A stretch of DNA of 64,000 nt, from positions 1-64,000 of the forward strand of contig JAMJTW010000022.1 in NCBI GenBank assembly GCA_024281175.1, given 5' to 3'. Below the pieces are notes generated by a model, which saw nothing but the letters and a program-made list of their open reading frames with translations, was not told where the DNA came from and ran no database searches. A program made the translations under genes and the position numbers. This document shows, one piece after another, positions 26,849 to 35,407 of this stretch (positions are counted from its first letter, which is position 1; the number at the start of each line of letters is the position of its first letter). The DNA comes from Candidatus Thiovulum imperiosus. GTDB lineage: Bacteria; Campylobacterota; Campylobacteria; Campylobacterales; Thiovulaceae.

Positions 26849-28651
26849 CTAAAAATAGTGTTGATATTGAAGAGAGATAGTATAAAAACTCTTTTCTCTA
26901 TCTTCAAAACTCAAATCTAAAAGAATAGAGTTGTCTACATTTAAAAAGAAGTTATTTTGAAAAGAGAGTGAATTTCTATTTTCAGTTTCAGAACTTTTAA
27001 AATCTCCAACAAGTAGAGTTCTCCAATTCTCATTTACAGTAGAGAAAACTCCAATTTTAGCACCAACTAGAAACATATTCTCTTTTGAGTAGTTTTTGCT
27101 ATGTTCAAAATCTAAAGTGGCTAAAGAAAAGAGTTTTACTCTATCTCCAAAAGTCAAACCAGCACCACCATTTATATAGTAGATAGGTTTTTGAAGTTCA
27201 AATTGGTTTTGAATTCCTGTTGAAAATTCCCAAGATTTAGGTTTAAAGAACTCTCCATAAGATGAGTAGGACTTGATTTTCAAAAAGTCCATCTGATACT
27301 GAACCTCATCACCAATATCAAGTTCTAAATCAAAGAAAGAGATTTCAGCACCATCAATATAGCCGATTTGGTTGTCGAGAATTTGATGATAAGATGGTTT
27401 TATTCCTAAAGATGAAATGTTTTCACCATCTCTATTTGAATATCCAATTTTAACTCTACTAACTTTATGTCCATCTTCTGTGTTGTACTTAGGTTTTTTT
27501 GGAGATGGAAGTTTAGTATCTCGATTTCCAATTTTGCTTCTTGCAATTAGAGTTTTCATCTGCTGTTTTTGAGGATTTTCAAAATCGTAATCTTTTTTAA
27601 GTCTAAGATAGTCGATATAACTATATGCTAATTCTAAAGTATCCATCTTTTCAACTTTTGAGATATTCATCTCCAAAATCTCTTTCGGCTCTAACTCCTG
27701 ATAAGAAATTTCTTTTGCGAACTCTTTCGCTTTTTCAGAGGAGTTTTCCAGAAGATTGACAATTTCACTCTTTTTAGATGGACGATAAACAACTTCCGAA
27801 ACCAAGTTGTTTTCTGAAAGAACTCGAACTGTATCTGATGGAATTGCAAAGGCTGAAAAGTGCTGAGTTAGATTTAAAGATGGTCTTGCATACTCCAATA
27901 GAGTTAAGATATTGTATGAGCAATTCTCTTTGAAGAAGAAGTAGTCGCTATGAAAAAAGTGAAGTTCCCAAGTGTGATAAAGTATCTTCTCAACTTCCTC
28001 TTCTGTAAGATTTAGACTATATTCATATAAATCTCTATTTTCTAAATCATTATATTGTCTTATCTTTTCAAAATAGGGAGCAACAGAAAAATATGCTGGG
28101 TATCCTCCAAAAATTCCTCTAAAAGCAAATGCAAATCCACCATCATTTCCAGTAGAAGCTGAGTAGTTTAAAGCATAAGAGAGTTGTAAAGGTTTATCTT
28201 TTTTATCTACTCTCAAAAATGTGTGTCCAAACATAGAAGAGGGATTGTTCATATATGAAGATGCAAAAATTAGAGACATCTTTTCTCCTTGAACCTCATC
28301 AAACCAAGTCTCAAACCTTTCACACTTCTCTTTAATGCCTAAATTCAATTTGCTATCCAGCCATCGAAATCTCTCTACAAAAATACATCTTGCAGAAAGA
28401 TTTCCATCTTCATAACTATCTTGAAAAAAAGCATCTATTGTCGCTTCTAATTCGCTTTTTGGGTCATGCTTTCCATTTTCTGAAATGAAGAAGAGTTCAT
28501 CATCAATTAGAGACTCACCATTTTTGTAGTGGAGAAGAAGATGCCACTCTCTACTCTCATAGAGTTTTAAATCTATCGCTTTTTTTTGTAGCTCTTTTAC
28601 ACCATTTGCAAAAAGAGAGTTTGCAATAAGTAAAAATAGTAGATATTTCAA
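26849..28651 (-). CDS. DUF4105 outer/periplasmic protein
   Basis: 600 residues from TTG 28651, which puts the signal peptide (KYLLFLLIANSLFA) at the very N-terminus; the longest frame begins ten codons earlier inside a hairpin. Residues about 110-330 contain the DUF4105 core: FASSYMNNPSSMFGHTFLRVD, SYALNYSA, and a Cys/Asn block near FKENCSYNILTLLEY. DUF4105 is related to the Lnb N-terminal periplasmic domain, thought to be a Cys/His hydrolase fold. The last about 200 residues alternate polar/hydrophobic strands and end with an aromatic residue (QHYF), like an outer-membrane beta-barrel. It follows the DUF3015 gene on the same strand. Confidence 0.8.
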   Translation of the reverse strand: MKYLLFLLIANSLFANGVKELQKKAIDLKLYESREWHLLLHYKNGESLIDDELFFISENGKHDPKSELEATIDAFFQDSYEDGNLSARCIFVERFRWLDSKLNLGIKEKCERFETWFDEVQGEKMSLIFASSYMNNPSSMFGHTFLRVDKKDKPLQLSYALNYSASTGNDGGFAFAFRGIFGGYPAYFSVAPYFEKIRQYNDLENRDLYEYSLNLTEEEVEKILYHTWELHFFHSDYFFFKENCSYNILTLLEYARPSLNLTQHFSAFAIPSDTVRVLSENNLVSEVVYRPSKKSEIVNLLENSSEKAKEFAKEISYQELEPKEILEMNISKVEKMDTLELAYSYIDYLRLKKDYDFENPQKQQMKTLIARSKIGNRDTKLPSPKKPKYNTEDGHKVSRVKIGYSNRDGENISSLGIKPSYHQILDNQIGYIDGAEISFFDLELDIGDEVQYQMDFLKIKSYSSYGEFFKPKSWEFSTGIQNQFELQKPIYYINGGAGLTFGDRVKLFSLATLDFEHSKNYSKENMFLVGAKIGVFSTVNENWRTLLVGDFKSSETENRNSLSFQNNFFLNVDNSILLDLSFEDREKSFYTISLQYQHYF

Positions 28652-28663
28652 GTTTTTGAAAGT

Positions 28664-28679
28664 GGGGAGGAATCTCCCC
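28664..28679 (-). other. Perfect hairpin between the DUF3015 and DUF4105 genes
   Basis: GGGGAG-GAAT-CTCCCC, a 6-bp all-GC-rich stem, 6 nt past the DUF3015 stop codon. In the transcript it could stabilise the upstream mRNA or attenuate read-through into DUF4105. It also bears on the start choice of the DUF4105 gene. Confidence 0.55.
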
Positions 28680-28685
28680 AAAAAT

Positions 28686-29120
28686 TTAGATATTTTGAAT
28701 ATTTGCTAAAACTTCTCCAGCCGTTACATTTTCACTTGTGAAAATCTTTGAGAAGTTGCTTTGAAGTTTGAAAACAAACTCAGCCTTATTTTGAACACCA
28801 CTCAACTCTATAAAAGTATCAAGAGTTTCACCTTCTCCTTTTGCAATATCAAGAGCTAATTTGTCCAAGTTTTCACCTGTAAAGATATTTAATTTTTCAG
28901 CACTAGCCATTGCACCGTCAGGAGTACAGCCAGAAGTTCCTGAAGAGATACCAAAAGTCTGATTTCCAGAAGTACCATTTGTTGTACCAGCTAGAATTTG
29001 AGAAACTTGGTCATTCTCTTTAAAAACTTGAGAGCCTAATCCACATCCAGCCATATTATGACCAGCAAAAAGTGAAGAGCTAAGAACTAAAGTTGATACT
29101 GTAAGTGCTATTTTTTTCAT
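28686..29120 (-). CDS. DUF3015 family secreted protein
   Basis: 144 residues with a signal peptide ending SLFAG (residue 20). The mature protein starts HNMAGCGLGSQVF and has a Gly/Thr/Ser-rich middle with a second Cys (SGTSGCTPD), the DUF3015 hallmarks. Family function is unknown; small periplasmic proteins of this type are common in Gammaproteobacteria and Campylobacterota. It lies between the MCP and DUF4105 genes on the same strand. Confidence 0.8.
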   Translation of the reverse strand: MKKIALTVSTLVLSSSLFAGHNMAGCGLGSQVFKENDQVSQILAGTTNGTSGNQTFGISSGTSGCTPDGAMASAEKLNIFTGENLDKLALDIAKGEGETLDTFIELSGVQNKAEFVFKLQSNFSKIFTSENVTAGEVLANIQNI

Positions 29121-29154
29121 GATAAAACCTTAAAATTTCTACAATTATATATTT

Positions 29155-30768
29155 TCATAGTTGAAATTTTCTTAACTCTCTATTCTGCTCTTCTAATTTT
29201 TTGGAAAGTTCAGCTGTAAAACTTGATATCTTTTCTATAGTTTTACTATTATCTTGAGAGACCTTTGAAATAAGTTCAGAATTCTCGATAATACCTTGAT
29301 TTCTACTACCTATCTCTTTTATATTTTGGAAAGTTCTTTGAGAGGAAGAGATAGTGGAACTCATTTTGGCGTGAGCAACGGAAACACTATTGTTAAGTTT
29401 TCCAACAACTACTGTTAAATCTTTGATGTTAGTAGCATTGCTTTTTATCTGTTTTGAGAGTTGATTTATAGAGAAGATAAAATTTTCTATCTCTGTATCA
29501 ACTTTTGTAATTATCTCATCAGTTCTCTCTGCTAACTTATTTATCTCATCAGAAACCACGGCAAACCCTTTACCATACTCTCCAGCTTGAGAAGCCTCAA
29601 TTGCAGCATTTAGCGCTAAAAGATTTGTCTGTTCAGAAATATCTCCTATTTGACTTAAAACTTCTGAAACTTTCTGAATTCCTCTATTGAGACTATTGAG
29701 TTCCAGAGCTATGGTCTCTTGAGTTTTTGAATTTTCTGAAATATCTTTATCAATTCTTATCATCTCTAATGAAATTTCAGAAAGAATTTTTCCAGTATCC
29801 ATAGAGTTTTCCATTCTATCTTCTGAAGAGAGTCTCTCTTGTTCAACAGAGTTTTGAACTCTACCAACACCACCTATAAGATTTTTGACAACTGTTATCT
29901 GCTCTTTAGAACCAGTTGAAATATCATTAACTATGGAAACAAGTTTACCACTATCTGAAACTATTGTTTTATTCAATTTTAGTGTAATTTCTAAGAAGTC
30001 TTTGATATTTGAAATCATCTTATTTAAATTTGAAGATATGTGAGATACCTCATTGTTACCAATAACAGATACTTCTTCTCTAAAATCTAACTTTCCATAC
30101 TTCTCCATAATTTCTGTAATTGAAGAGATTAGACCAACAACTTTAAATATGTAGAAGAAGACTGACAAGACAAGAAGTAGAAGTAGAGTTGAGAGAATAA
30201 GAGAAACTGTTTTCATCGTATGTAACTCTCTAAAAACATCTTTACTTGCTTCCATGACCTCATTATGATGCTTTTCAACTATATCATTTATATTTTCTTG
30301 AAGTCTCTCTGAAAATGGATCTAATTCAGCCATTACCTTGTTTCCAGCTTCTGGACCATAATCGATATAAGCTCGAGCCATTTTAAGACCAATTTTATAA
30401 TACTCAGCTAAATCTGCTTTAAACTTTTCCAACTTCTCAACCATATCAGGTTCTCGATACTCTCGATGAACTTGTATCATAAAATTCACCATTTCAGTAG
30501 CTTTTAAATAGTACTTTTCCGCTTCGGCAAAACCGTCATCATAACCTTCAGCTGCCCTAGTTGCAGATATATCAGTAAGCCACTGCTGAATTTGAATAAT
30601 ATCGATTTTTAAATCGATAAATCTAAATGTGTGAGGAAGAATTTCCTCTTTTAAATCATAAAAATCATCTTGAACACTATTAGAGTTTTTATAAGTTATA
30701 AATATATTTGCTAAAAGTGTAACTGTTACTACAACAGAAGAGATGGAAACTACTTTTTTGATTGTCAT
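29155..30768 (-). CDS. Methyl-accepting chemotaxis protein
   Basis: 537 residues. A membrane span near 8-25, a helical periplasmic sensor of about 160 residues, a second span (about 190-212), a HAMP-like linker and a signalling domain. The conserved hairpin tip reads [20 protein letters not shown] followed by [10 protein letters not shown]. The sensor is all-helical (four-helix bundle type). It would signal to CheA/CheW; its ligand is unknown. Confidence 0.93.
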   Translation of the reverse strand: MTIKKVVSISSVVVTVTLLANIFITYKNSNSVQDDFYDLKEEILPHTFRFIDLKIDIIQIQQWLTDISATRAAEGYDDGFAEAEKYYLKATEMVNFMIQVHREYREPDMVEKLEKFKADLAEYYKIGLKMARAYIDYGPEAGNKVMAELDPFSERLQENINDIVEKHHNEVMEASKDVFRELHTMKTVSLILSTLLLLLVLSVFFYIFKVVGLISSITEIMEKYGKLDFREEVSVIGNNEVSHISSNLNKMISNIKDFLEITLKLNKTIVSDSGKLVSIVNDISTGSKEQITVVKNLIGGVGRVQNSVEQERLSSEDRMENSMDTGKILSEISLEMIRIDKDISENSKTQETIALELNSLNRGIQKVSEVLSQIGDISEQTNLLALNAAIEASQAGEYGKGFAVVSDEINKLAERTDEIITKVDTEIENFIFSINQLSKQIKSNATNIKDLTVVVGKLNNSVSVAHAKMSSTISSSQRTFQNIKEIGSRNQGIIENSELISKVSQDNSKTIEKISSFTAELSKKLEEQNRELRKFQL

Positions 30769-30820
30769 AAAAAACCTTTTGAAAAATCATATAATTGTAT
30801 CTTAATAGAAAGGATTAGAT

Positions 30821-32236
30821 TTGAGAGCAGAGATATATTTTGGTAGTAAAAAAGTTATTCGGGAAGATAGAAGAGAGATAATTTCTCCTTATAGTGGAGA
30901 GGTTGTCTCCTCTTTTCCAATTTGCAGTGCAGAAGACTCAAGAGAGGCTCTACGAATTGCTGAAGAGAGTAGAAAAGAGATTGGAAAAGTATCTCTTTCC
31001 AAAAGATGTGATTGGCTTCTTGATGTTGCAAAAAGTTTAGAAGAGAGTAGAGATGAGGTAGCAAAAACTATTACTGATGAGGTTGGAAAACCTATCTCTT
31101 TTGCAAAAGTAGAAGTAGATAGATGTGTTGAGACGATACGACTCTCAGCTGAAACCATGAGAACTATGAGTGGAGAAACTATAAATACAGATGCAGTTTC
31201 TAGCGGAAGAAAAGCTATCTCCTATTTTAATAGAGTTCCTGCTGGAGTTGTAGTTGCAATTACACCTTTCAATTTCCCTCTAAATCTTGTTGCTCATAAA
31301 ATTGCTCCAGCTTTAGTTTCTGGAAATGCGGTGGTTTTAAAGCCAACACCAGAAGCACCATTGTCAGCTTACAAACTAGTAGAACTTTTTCAAAACTCTC
31401 CTTTTGCAACTCCAAATGCAATTTCTATTGTTTATGGAGATGCTGAAGTTGGCTCTGCTCTTGTGAGTAGTGATATTCCAAGAGTGATAAGCTTTACAGG
31501 TTCTGTTCCTGTTGGAAACATCATTGCAAAAAGTGCTGGAATTAAGAAAGTTGCTCTGGAGCTTGGTGGAAATGCTGGAACTTATATCGATAGTAGTGCT
31601 GATTTGGAACACTCTGCAAAAAGATGTGTTTATGGTGCATTTACAAACTCTGGACAGGTCTGTATCTCTCTACAAAGAATTTATGTAAACTCTGAAATTT
31701 ATGACGAGTTTGCAAAACTTCTTGCTGTTGAGACAGAGAACCTCATCGTCGGAAATCCTTATGAGGAAAATACTTTTATGGGACCTCTTATAAATGAGGA
31801 GTCTGTCGAGAGAGCTAAAAATTGGCTTCAGAGTGCAGTTGATGAGGGAGCAACACCTTTAACAGAAATTCGTAGCGATGGTAGAGTTCTCTATCCAGCT
31901 GTTATGGGAGATGTTACAGATGACATGGCAATTGTTTGTGAAGAGGTTTTTGCTCCAATTGTGAGTCTTGTAAAAGTTGAAAATATAGATGAGGCGATTT
32001 CTAAAATGAATGACTCTCCTTATGGTCTCCAATTCTCTATCTTTTCTAACAATTTGCGAAATGTCCAAAAAGCGATAGATGAGTTGGAAGCTGGTGGAGT
32101 TGTAATCAATGATATTCCAACTCTCCGTTTTGATATTCAACCTTATGGAGGTATCAAACTCTCTGGTGTTGGTCGAGAAGGACCACGATTTGCAATTGAA
32201 GAGTTTACAGAAATTAAAAGTGTAACTATTGTATGA
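30821..32236 (+). CDS. NAD(P)-dependent aldehyde dehydrogenase
   Basis: 471 residues from a TTG start with AAAGGA seven bases upstream. NAD-binding and catalytic motifs: TPFNFPLNL, SFTGSVPVG, the general base Glu in LELGGNAG and the nucleophile Cys in NSGQVCISLQR. The sequence is nearest in feel to lactaldehyde/glyceraldehyde-3-phosphate-type (GapN-like) members; the substrate cannot be assigned. The next gene overlaps by 4 nt (ATGA). Confidence 0.9.
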   Translation: MRAEIYFGSKKVIREDRREIISPYSGEVVSSFPICSAEDSREALRIAEESRKEIGKVSLSKRCDWLLDVAKSLEESRDEVAKTITDEVGKPISFAKVEVDRCVETIRLSAETMRTMSGETINTDAVSSGRKAISYFNRVPAGVVVAITPFNFPLNLVAHKIAPALVSGNAVVLKPTPEAPLSAYKLVELFQNSPFATPNAISIVYGDAEVGSALVSSDIPRVISFTGSVPVGNIIAKSAGIKKVALELGGNAGTYIDSSADLEHSAKRCVYGAFTNSGQVCISLQRIYVNSEIYDEFAKLLAVETENLIVGNPYEENTFMGPLINEESVERAKNWLQSAVDEGATPLTEIRSDGRVLYPAVMGDVTDDMAIVCEEVFAPIVSLVKVENIDEAISKMNDSPYGLQFSIFSNNLRNVQKAIDELEAGGVVINDIPTLRFDIQPYGGIKLSGVGREGPRFAIEEFTEIKSVTIV

Positions 32237-33156
32237 ATATAGATGCGATAGTTTCACTAGTTTCAATATATCTCTTTATTGGATTTGGTTTTCTAATAAA
32301 AAGTAGATTTAAAGAGAAGATAGATAATAAAACTTTAACTTTAATTTCAGTTTATATACTACAACCAATTCTCACATTTTGGGGACTAACTCTACGACCT
32401 TTAGATAGTTCTCTACTCTTTGCACCATTTATCCACCTCATCGCCATTGGAACAACACTATTTCTACTTCTTCTTTTTGGAAGTTGGGTTTATAAAAGTG
32501 ATAAGAAAAAAGAGGCGATTTTTGTCTCAATGTCTCTTATTGGAAATACTGGAAATCTTGGAATTCCAATCGGTATTGCCATCTTTGGAGTTGAGTCAGT
32601 ACCCTATACTTCCATCATAAATATCGCAAATCTATTTTTTGTCTACACAGTTGGAGTCTACTTTCTTGCAAAAACCGAATACTCTTTAAAGGACTCACTG
32701 AAATCTGTTTTAGCTATTCCAACAATTTGGGTAGCAATGTTTGCAATTGGTTTCTCTTTTCTTGAAATTCAAATTCCAGAGACTATTCAAAATAGTTTAG
32801 AGATGGGAGCTCACGCCTCAATTGTGATACAACTTATGATATTTGGACTCTTTATTAAAGATATTAAATTTAGTGAGATAGATTGGAAGTTGAATATATA
32901 TGTGAGTAGCTCAAAACTACTTCTATTGCCATTAGTTGGTCTAATTGTGATTTCATATTTCAACTATTTTAACTGGATTGGTGCAGTTATAATTTTAGAA
33001 CTTATGGTTCCTCTTGCTGTAAACAATGTAAACATGGCTGCACTTTACAACACCTATCCAGAAAAGGTGGCATCTATAATTGTTATTTCAAGTCTTCTCT
33101 TTATTCCAATTTTCATACTATTTTTAGGATATGTTTTTGACAGTTTTGGGAATTGA
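32233..33156 (+). CDS. AEC (auxin efflux carrier) family transporter
   Basis: 307 residues, about ten membrane segments in two five-helix halves with the NTGNLGIPIG motif in helix 4 and a matching N-x-N in the second half (VNNVNMAALY). AEC proteins export small organic acids. Coupling to the aldehyde dehydrogenase gene by an ATGA overlap suggests handling of the acid product, an inference. Its 3' end overlaps ruvC by 26 nt. Confidence 0.85.
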   Translation: MNIDAIVSLVSIYLFIGFGFLIKSRFKEKIDNKTLTLISVYILQPILTFWGLTLRPLDSSLLFAPFIHLIAIGTTLFLLLLFGSWVYKSDKKKEAIFVSMSLIGNTGNLGIPIGIAIFGVESVPYTSIINIANLFFVYTVGVYFLAKTEYSLKDSLKSVLAIPTIWVAMFAIGFSFLEIQIPETIQNSLEMGAHASIVIQLMIFGLFIKDIKFSEIDWKLNIYVSSSKLLLLPLVGLIVISYFNYFNWIGAVIILELMVPLAVNNVNMAALYNTYPEKVASIIVISSLLFIPIFILFLGYVFDSFGN

Positions 33157-33604
33157 CCCTGGAACTAGAAAGATGGGTTTTGGAGTTGTGAAATCTATTG
33201 GAAGTCGTCTACTACCTTTAGATGGTGGAGTTGTTGAATTTGAAAAAGATTTACAAACTTCTATAAAAGAGCTTTCAACTGAATTGGAAAAGATACTTCA
33301 AAATCACTCTGTTGATGAGGTAGCAATGGAGTCTCTTTTTTTCTCAAAAAATCCACAATCCATTCTGAAACTAGCACAATTTCGGGGAGCAACCCTCTCC
33401 GAGCTTTTAAGACTATTTCCAAAAGTTTCTGAATACTCCCCTCTTGAGATAAAAAAATCTCTTACTGGAAATGGAAAAGCCTCAAAAGAGCAAGTCAATT
33501 TTATGGTCAAACGGATTTTAAATATCTCTCAAGAGATAAAACCCTTAGATATTAGTGATGCTTTAGCTGTTTCAATTACTCACATTCAGAGAAGTGTAAA
33601 ATAG
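33131..33604 (+). CDS. ruvC: Holliday junction resolvase RuvC
   Basis: 157 residues, normal length. LGIDPGTRKMGFGVV carries the first catalytic Asp, AMESLFFSKNP the Glu, and the C-terminal LDISDALAVSITH the last Asp pair. It resolves Holliday junctions with RuvAB. The ATG lies within the AEC gene end; a TTG two codons in is an alternative. Confidence 0.94.
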   Translation: MFLTVLGIDPGTRKMGFGVVKSIGSRLLPLDGGVVEFEKDLQTSIKELSTELEKILQNHSVDEVAMESLFFSKNPQSILKLAQFRGATLSELLRLFPKVSEYSPLEIKKSLTGNGKASKEQVNFMVKRILNISQEIKPLDISDALAVSITHIQRSVK

Positions 33605-33653
33605 TAAGTGGAAAATTTTTTAAAGATTTCTCCAGTTTTTAGAAATGGAAATT

Positions 33654-34613
33654 ATGTTAGTAGATAGTTTTAATAGGAAAATAGATTATATACGAGTATC
33701 AGTTACAGAACGGTGCAATTTTCGATGTCAATACTGTATGCCAGAAAAACCTTTTTCTTGGGTTCCAAAAGAGAATTTACTCTCTTTTGAAGAGCTTTTT
33801 GAGTTTATAAAAATCGGTATTGATGAGGGAATTTCAAAAGTTAGAATTACAGGTGGAGAACCACTTTTACGGGAAGATTTAGATAAATTTATTTACCTTA
33901 TCCACTCTTATAAACCTGATATAGATTTAGCAATGACTACAAATGGATATCTGCTTCCAAAAGTGGCAGAAAAGTTACAAAAAGCTGGATTGAAAAGAAT
34001 AAATATATCTCTTGACTCTCTAATTCCAGAAGTTGCTCACCATATCGCTCAAAAATCTGTTTTAAGTGAAGTTTTAGAGGGAATTCAAAAAGCAAAAAGA
34101 GTTGGCTTGAAAGTGAAGATAAATTCTGTTCCAATGGCAGGAGTAAATTCAGAAGAGATTTTAGATATTTTGGAGTTTGGTATCTCAAATGATATGCCTG
34201 TTCGATTTATCGAGTATATGGAAAACTCTTTTGCAAATCGGGAACTTGTTGGACTCACAAGTTCTGAAATACTAGAAAAGATTGGAAAGAGATACAGTTT
34301 TACAGATGAAGGTGTTGAAGCTGGTTCTCCATCTCACTACTATAAGTTAGAGAGTGGATATAGATTTGGAATTATTGAACCTCATCGAGACGATTTCTGT
34401 ACTCACTGTAACAGAATTAGACTTACAGCTGAAGGACACCTAATTCCATGTCTCTACTTTGATGAAGCTATGAGTATCAAAGATAGTATTCGAGATGGGA
34501 ATTTAAAAAAAGCTGGTGAGATTCTTCGAGAAGTTGTTAAAAACAAACCTGAAAAAAATCGTTGGGATTCTCAAGAAGAGTCTAGTCGAGCTTTTTATGA
34601 AACAGGTGGATAA
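33654..34613 (+). CDS. moaA: GTP 3',8-cyclase (molybdenum cofactor synthesis)
   Basis: 319 residues from ATG 33654 (TGGAA six bases before); an ATG three codons upstream has a poorer site. A radical SAM enzyme with the N-terminal cluster CNFRCQYC and the C-terminal Cys set FCTHCNRIR plus IPCLYF that binds the second cluster. It converts GTP to the cPMP precursor. There are no other moa genes nearby. Confidence 0.94.
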   Translation: MLVDSFNRKIDYIRVSVTERCNFRCQYCMPEKPFSWVPKENLLSFEELFEFIKIGIDEGISKVRITGGEPLLREDLDKFIYLIHSYKPDIDLAMTTNGYLLPKVAEKLQKAGLKRINISLDSLIPEVAHHIAQKSVLSEVLEGIQKAKRVGLKVKINSVPMAGVNSEEILDILEFGISNDMPVRFIEYMENSFANRELVGLTSSEILEKIGKRYSFTDEGVEAGSPSHYYKLESGYRFGIIEPHRDDFCTHCNRIRLTAEGHLIPCLYFDEAMSIKDSIRDGNLKKAGEILREVVKNKPEKNRWDSQEESSRAFYETGG

Positions 34614-34617
34614 ATTA

Positions 34618-34698
34618 GGAAGCGACCAAATAGAGTAAGATTTACTCTCTGAGTGAATGCGTTCTGCTTCCTCAGAGTGTTTTCCCCTGAAAAAGCTA
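34618..34698. repeat. MITE-like element, subtype 2 (diverged)
   Basis: It starts GGAAGCGACCAAATAGAGTAAG, and its reverse complement shares AGCTTTTTCAGG and CTCTGAGG with the element at 7764. The right end abuts the stop codon of the flavin reductase gene. Confidence 0.5.
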
Positions 34699-35265
34699 TT
34701 TTGTTACTCTCTTTTCAACATCTTTCAGTATCTTTTCCGCTTTCTCTTTAGAAGTATCAACTCCTCCAAAAGCGTAAAAACCATCAAGTTTCATACCGCA
34801 AAACTCTACTATTCCTTTTTTCCATCTCCTTTTAAGTCTACGATGACCACCCATTATATTGCAGAGAAATTTTGGAGTTCCACTTGTTGTGTATATCGTA
34901 ACAGTTCTCTTTTGAAGCATTCCTTTTGGCATTCCATTTGTATATTTGAAAGCAAAATTTGGTAGAAAATTTGAGTCAATCCAGTTATGCAGAATTGCTG
35001 GTTCACTACCCCACCAATAGGGAAATACAAATGATATATTATCAGCCCAAGAGATAAGTTCTTGGTGATATATAGTTTTTTCATCTTTCTCAATTTCTCC
35101 ACCATAAGAGTTTTCAAAAGTAAAAAAATCTTGTCTATTCTCTTTATACAAATCAAGCATTTTGACACTATATCCCTGAGCCTCTTTCTGCTCTTTTATC
35201 AAATTTGCTATTGAGTAATTTAAACTATTATGATTTGGGTGAGCTAAAACTATGAGTATATTCAT
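34696..35265 (-). CDS. Flavodoxin-fold NAD(P)H oxidoreductase
   Basis: 189 residues from ATG 35265 (AAGGTG eight bases upstream; the longer TTG start adds six residues). Family marks are LIVLAHPNHNSLNYSIA, SFVFPYWWGSEPAILHNWID and TTSGTPKFL, as in MdaB/KefF/NQO-type FMN or FAD quinone reductases. It probably reduces quinones by two electrons. Convergent with moaA. Confidence 0.87.
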   Translation of the reverse strand: MNILIVLAHPNHNSLNYSIANLIKEQKEAQGYSVKMLDLYKENRQDFFTFENSYGGEIEKDEKTIYHQELISWADNISFVFPYWWGSEPAILHNWIDSNFLPNFAFKYTNGMPKGMLQKRTVTIYTTSGTPKFLCNIMGGHRRLKRRWKKGIVEFCGMKLDGFYAFGGVDTSKEKAEKILKDVEKRVTK

Positions 35266-35349
35266 TTCCAACACCTTGGACAAAATTTGATTTTTTCGAT
35301 ATTTCTTTAAGAAAGCATCTACAAAATAGTATCAAAACTCCAGTCTAGG

Positions 35350-35381
35350 TGACAGGAAGAACCTCCCCTCAGAGTGTTTTT
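35350..35381. repeat. Half copy of the subtype-2 element
   Basis: GTGACAGGAAGAACCTCCCC TCAGAGTG matches, in reverse, the interior of the element at 7764-7875. It lies in the 5' region of the caspase-like gene. Confidence 0.4.
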
Positions 35382-35407
35382 AGTAAAATTAGAAAAAAGG
35401 AGTGCTG

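Noticed and set aside
35402-35407. GTG start for the caspase-like lipoprotein
   Set aside because: The AGGAG site is correctly spaced for ATG 35408, which gives a standard lipoprotein signal peptide.
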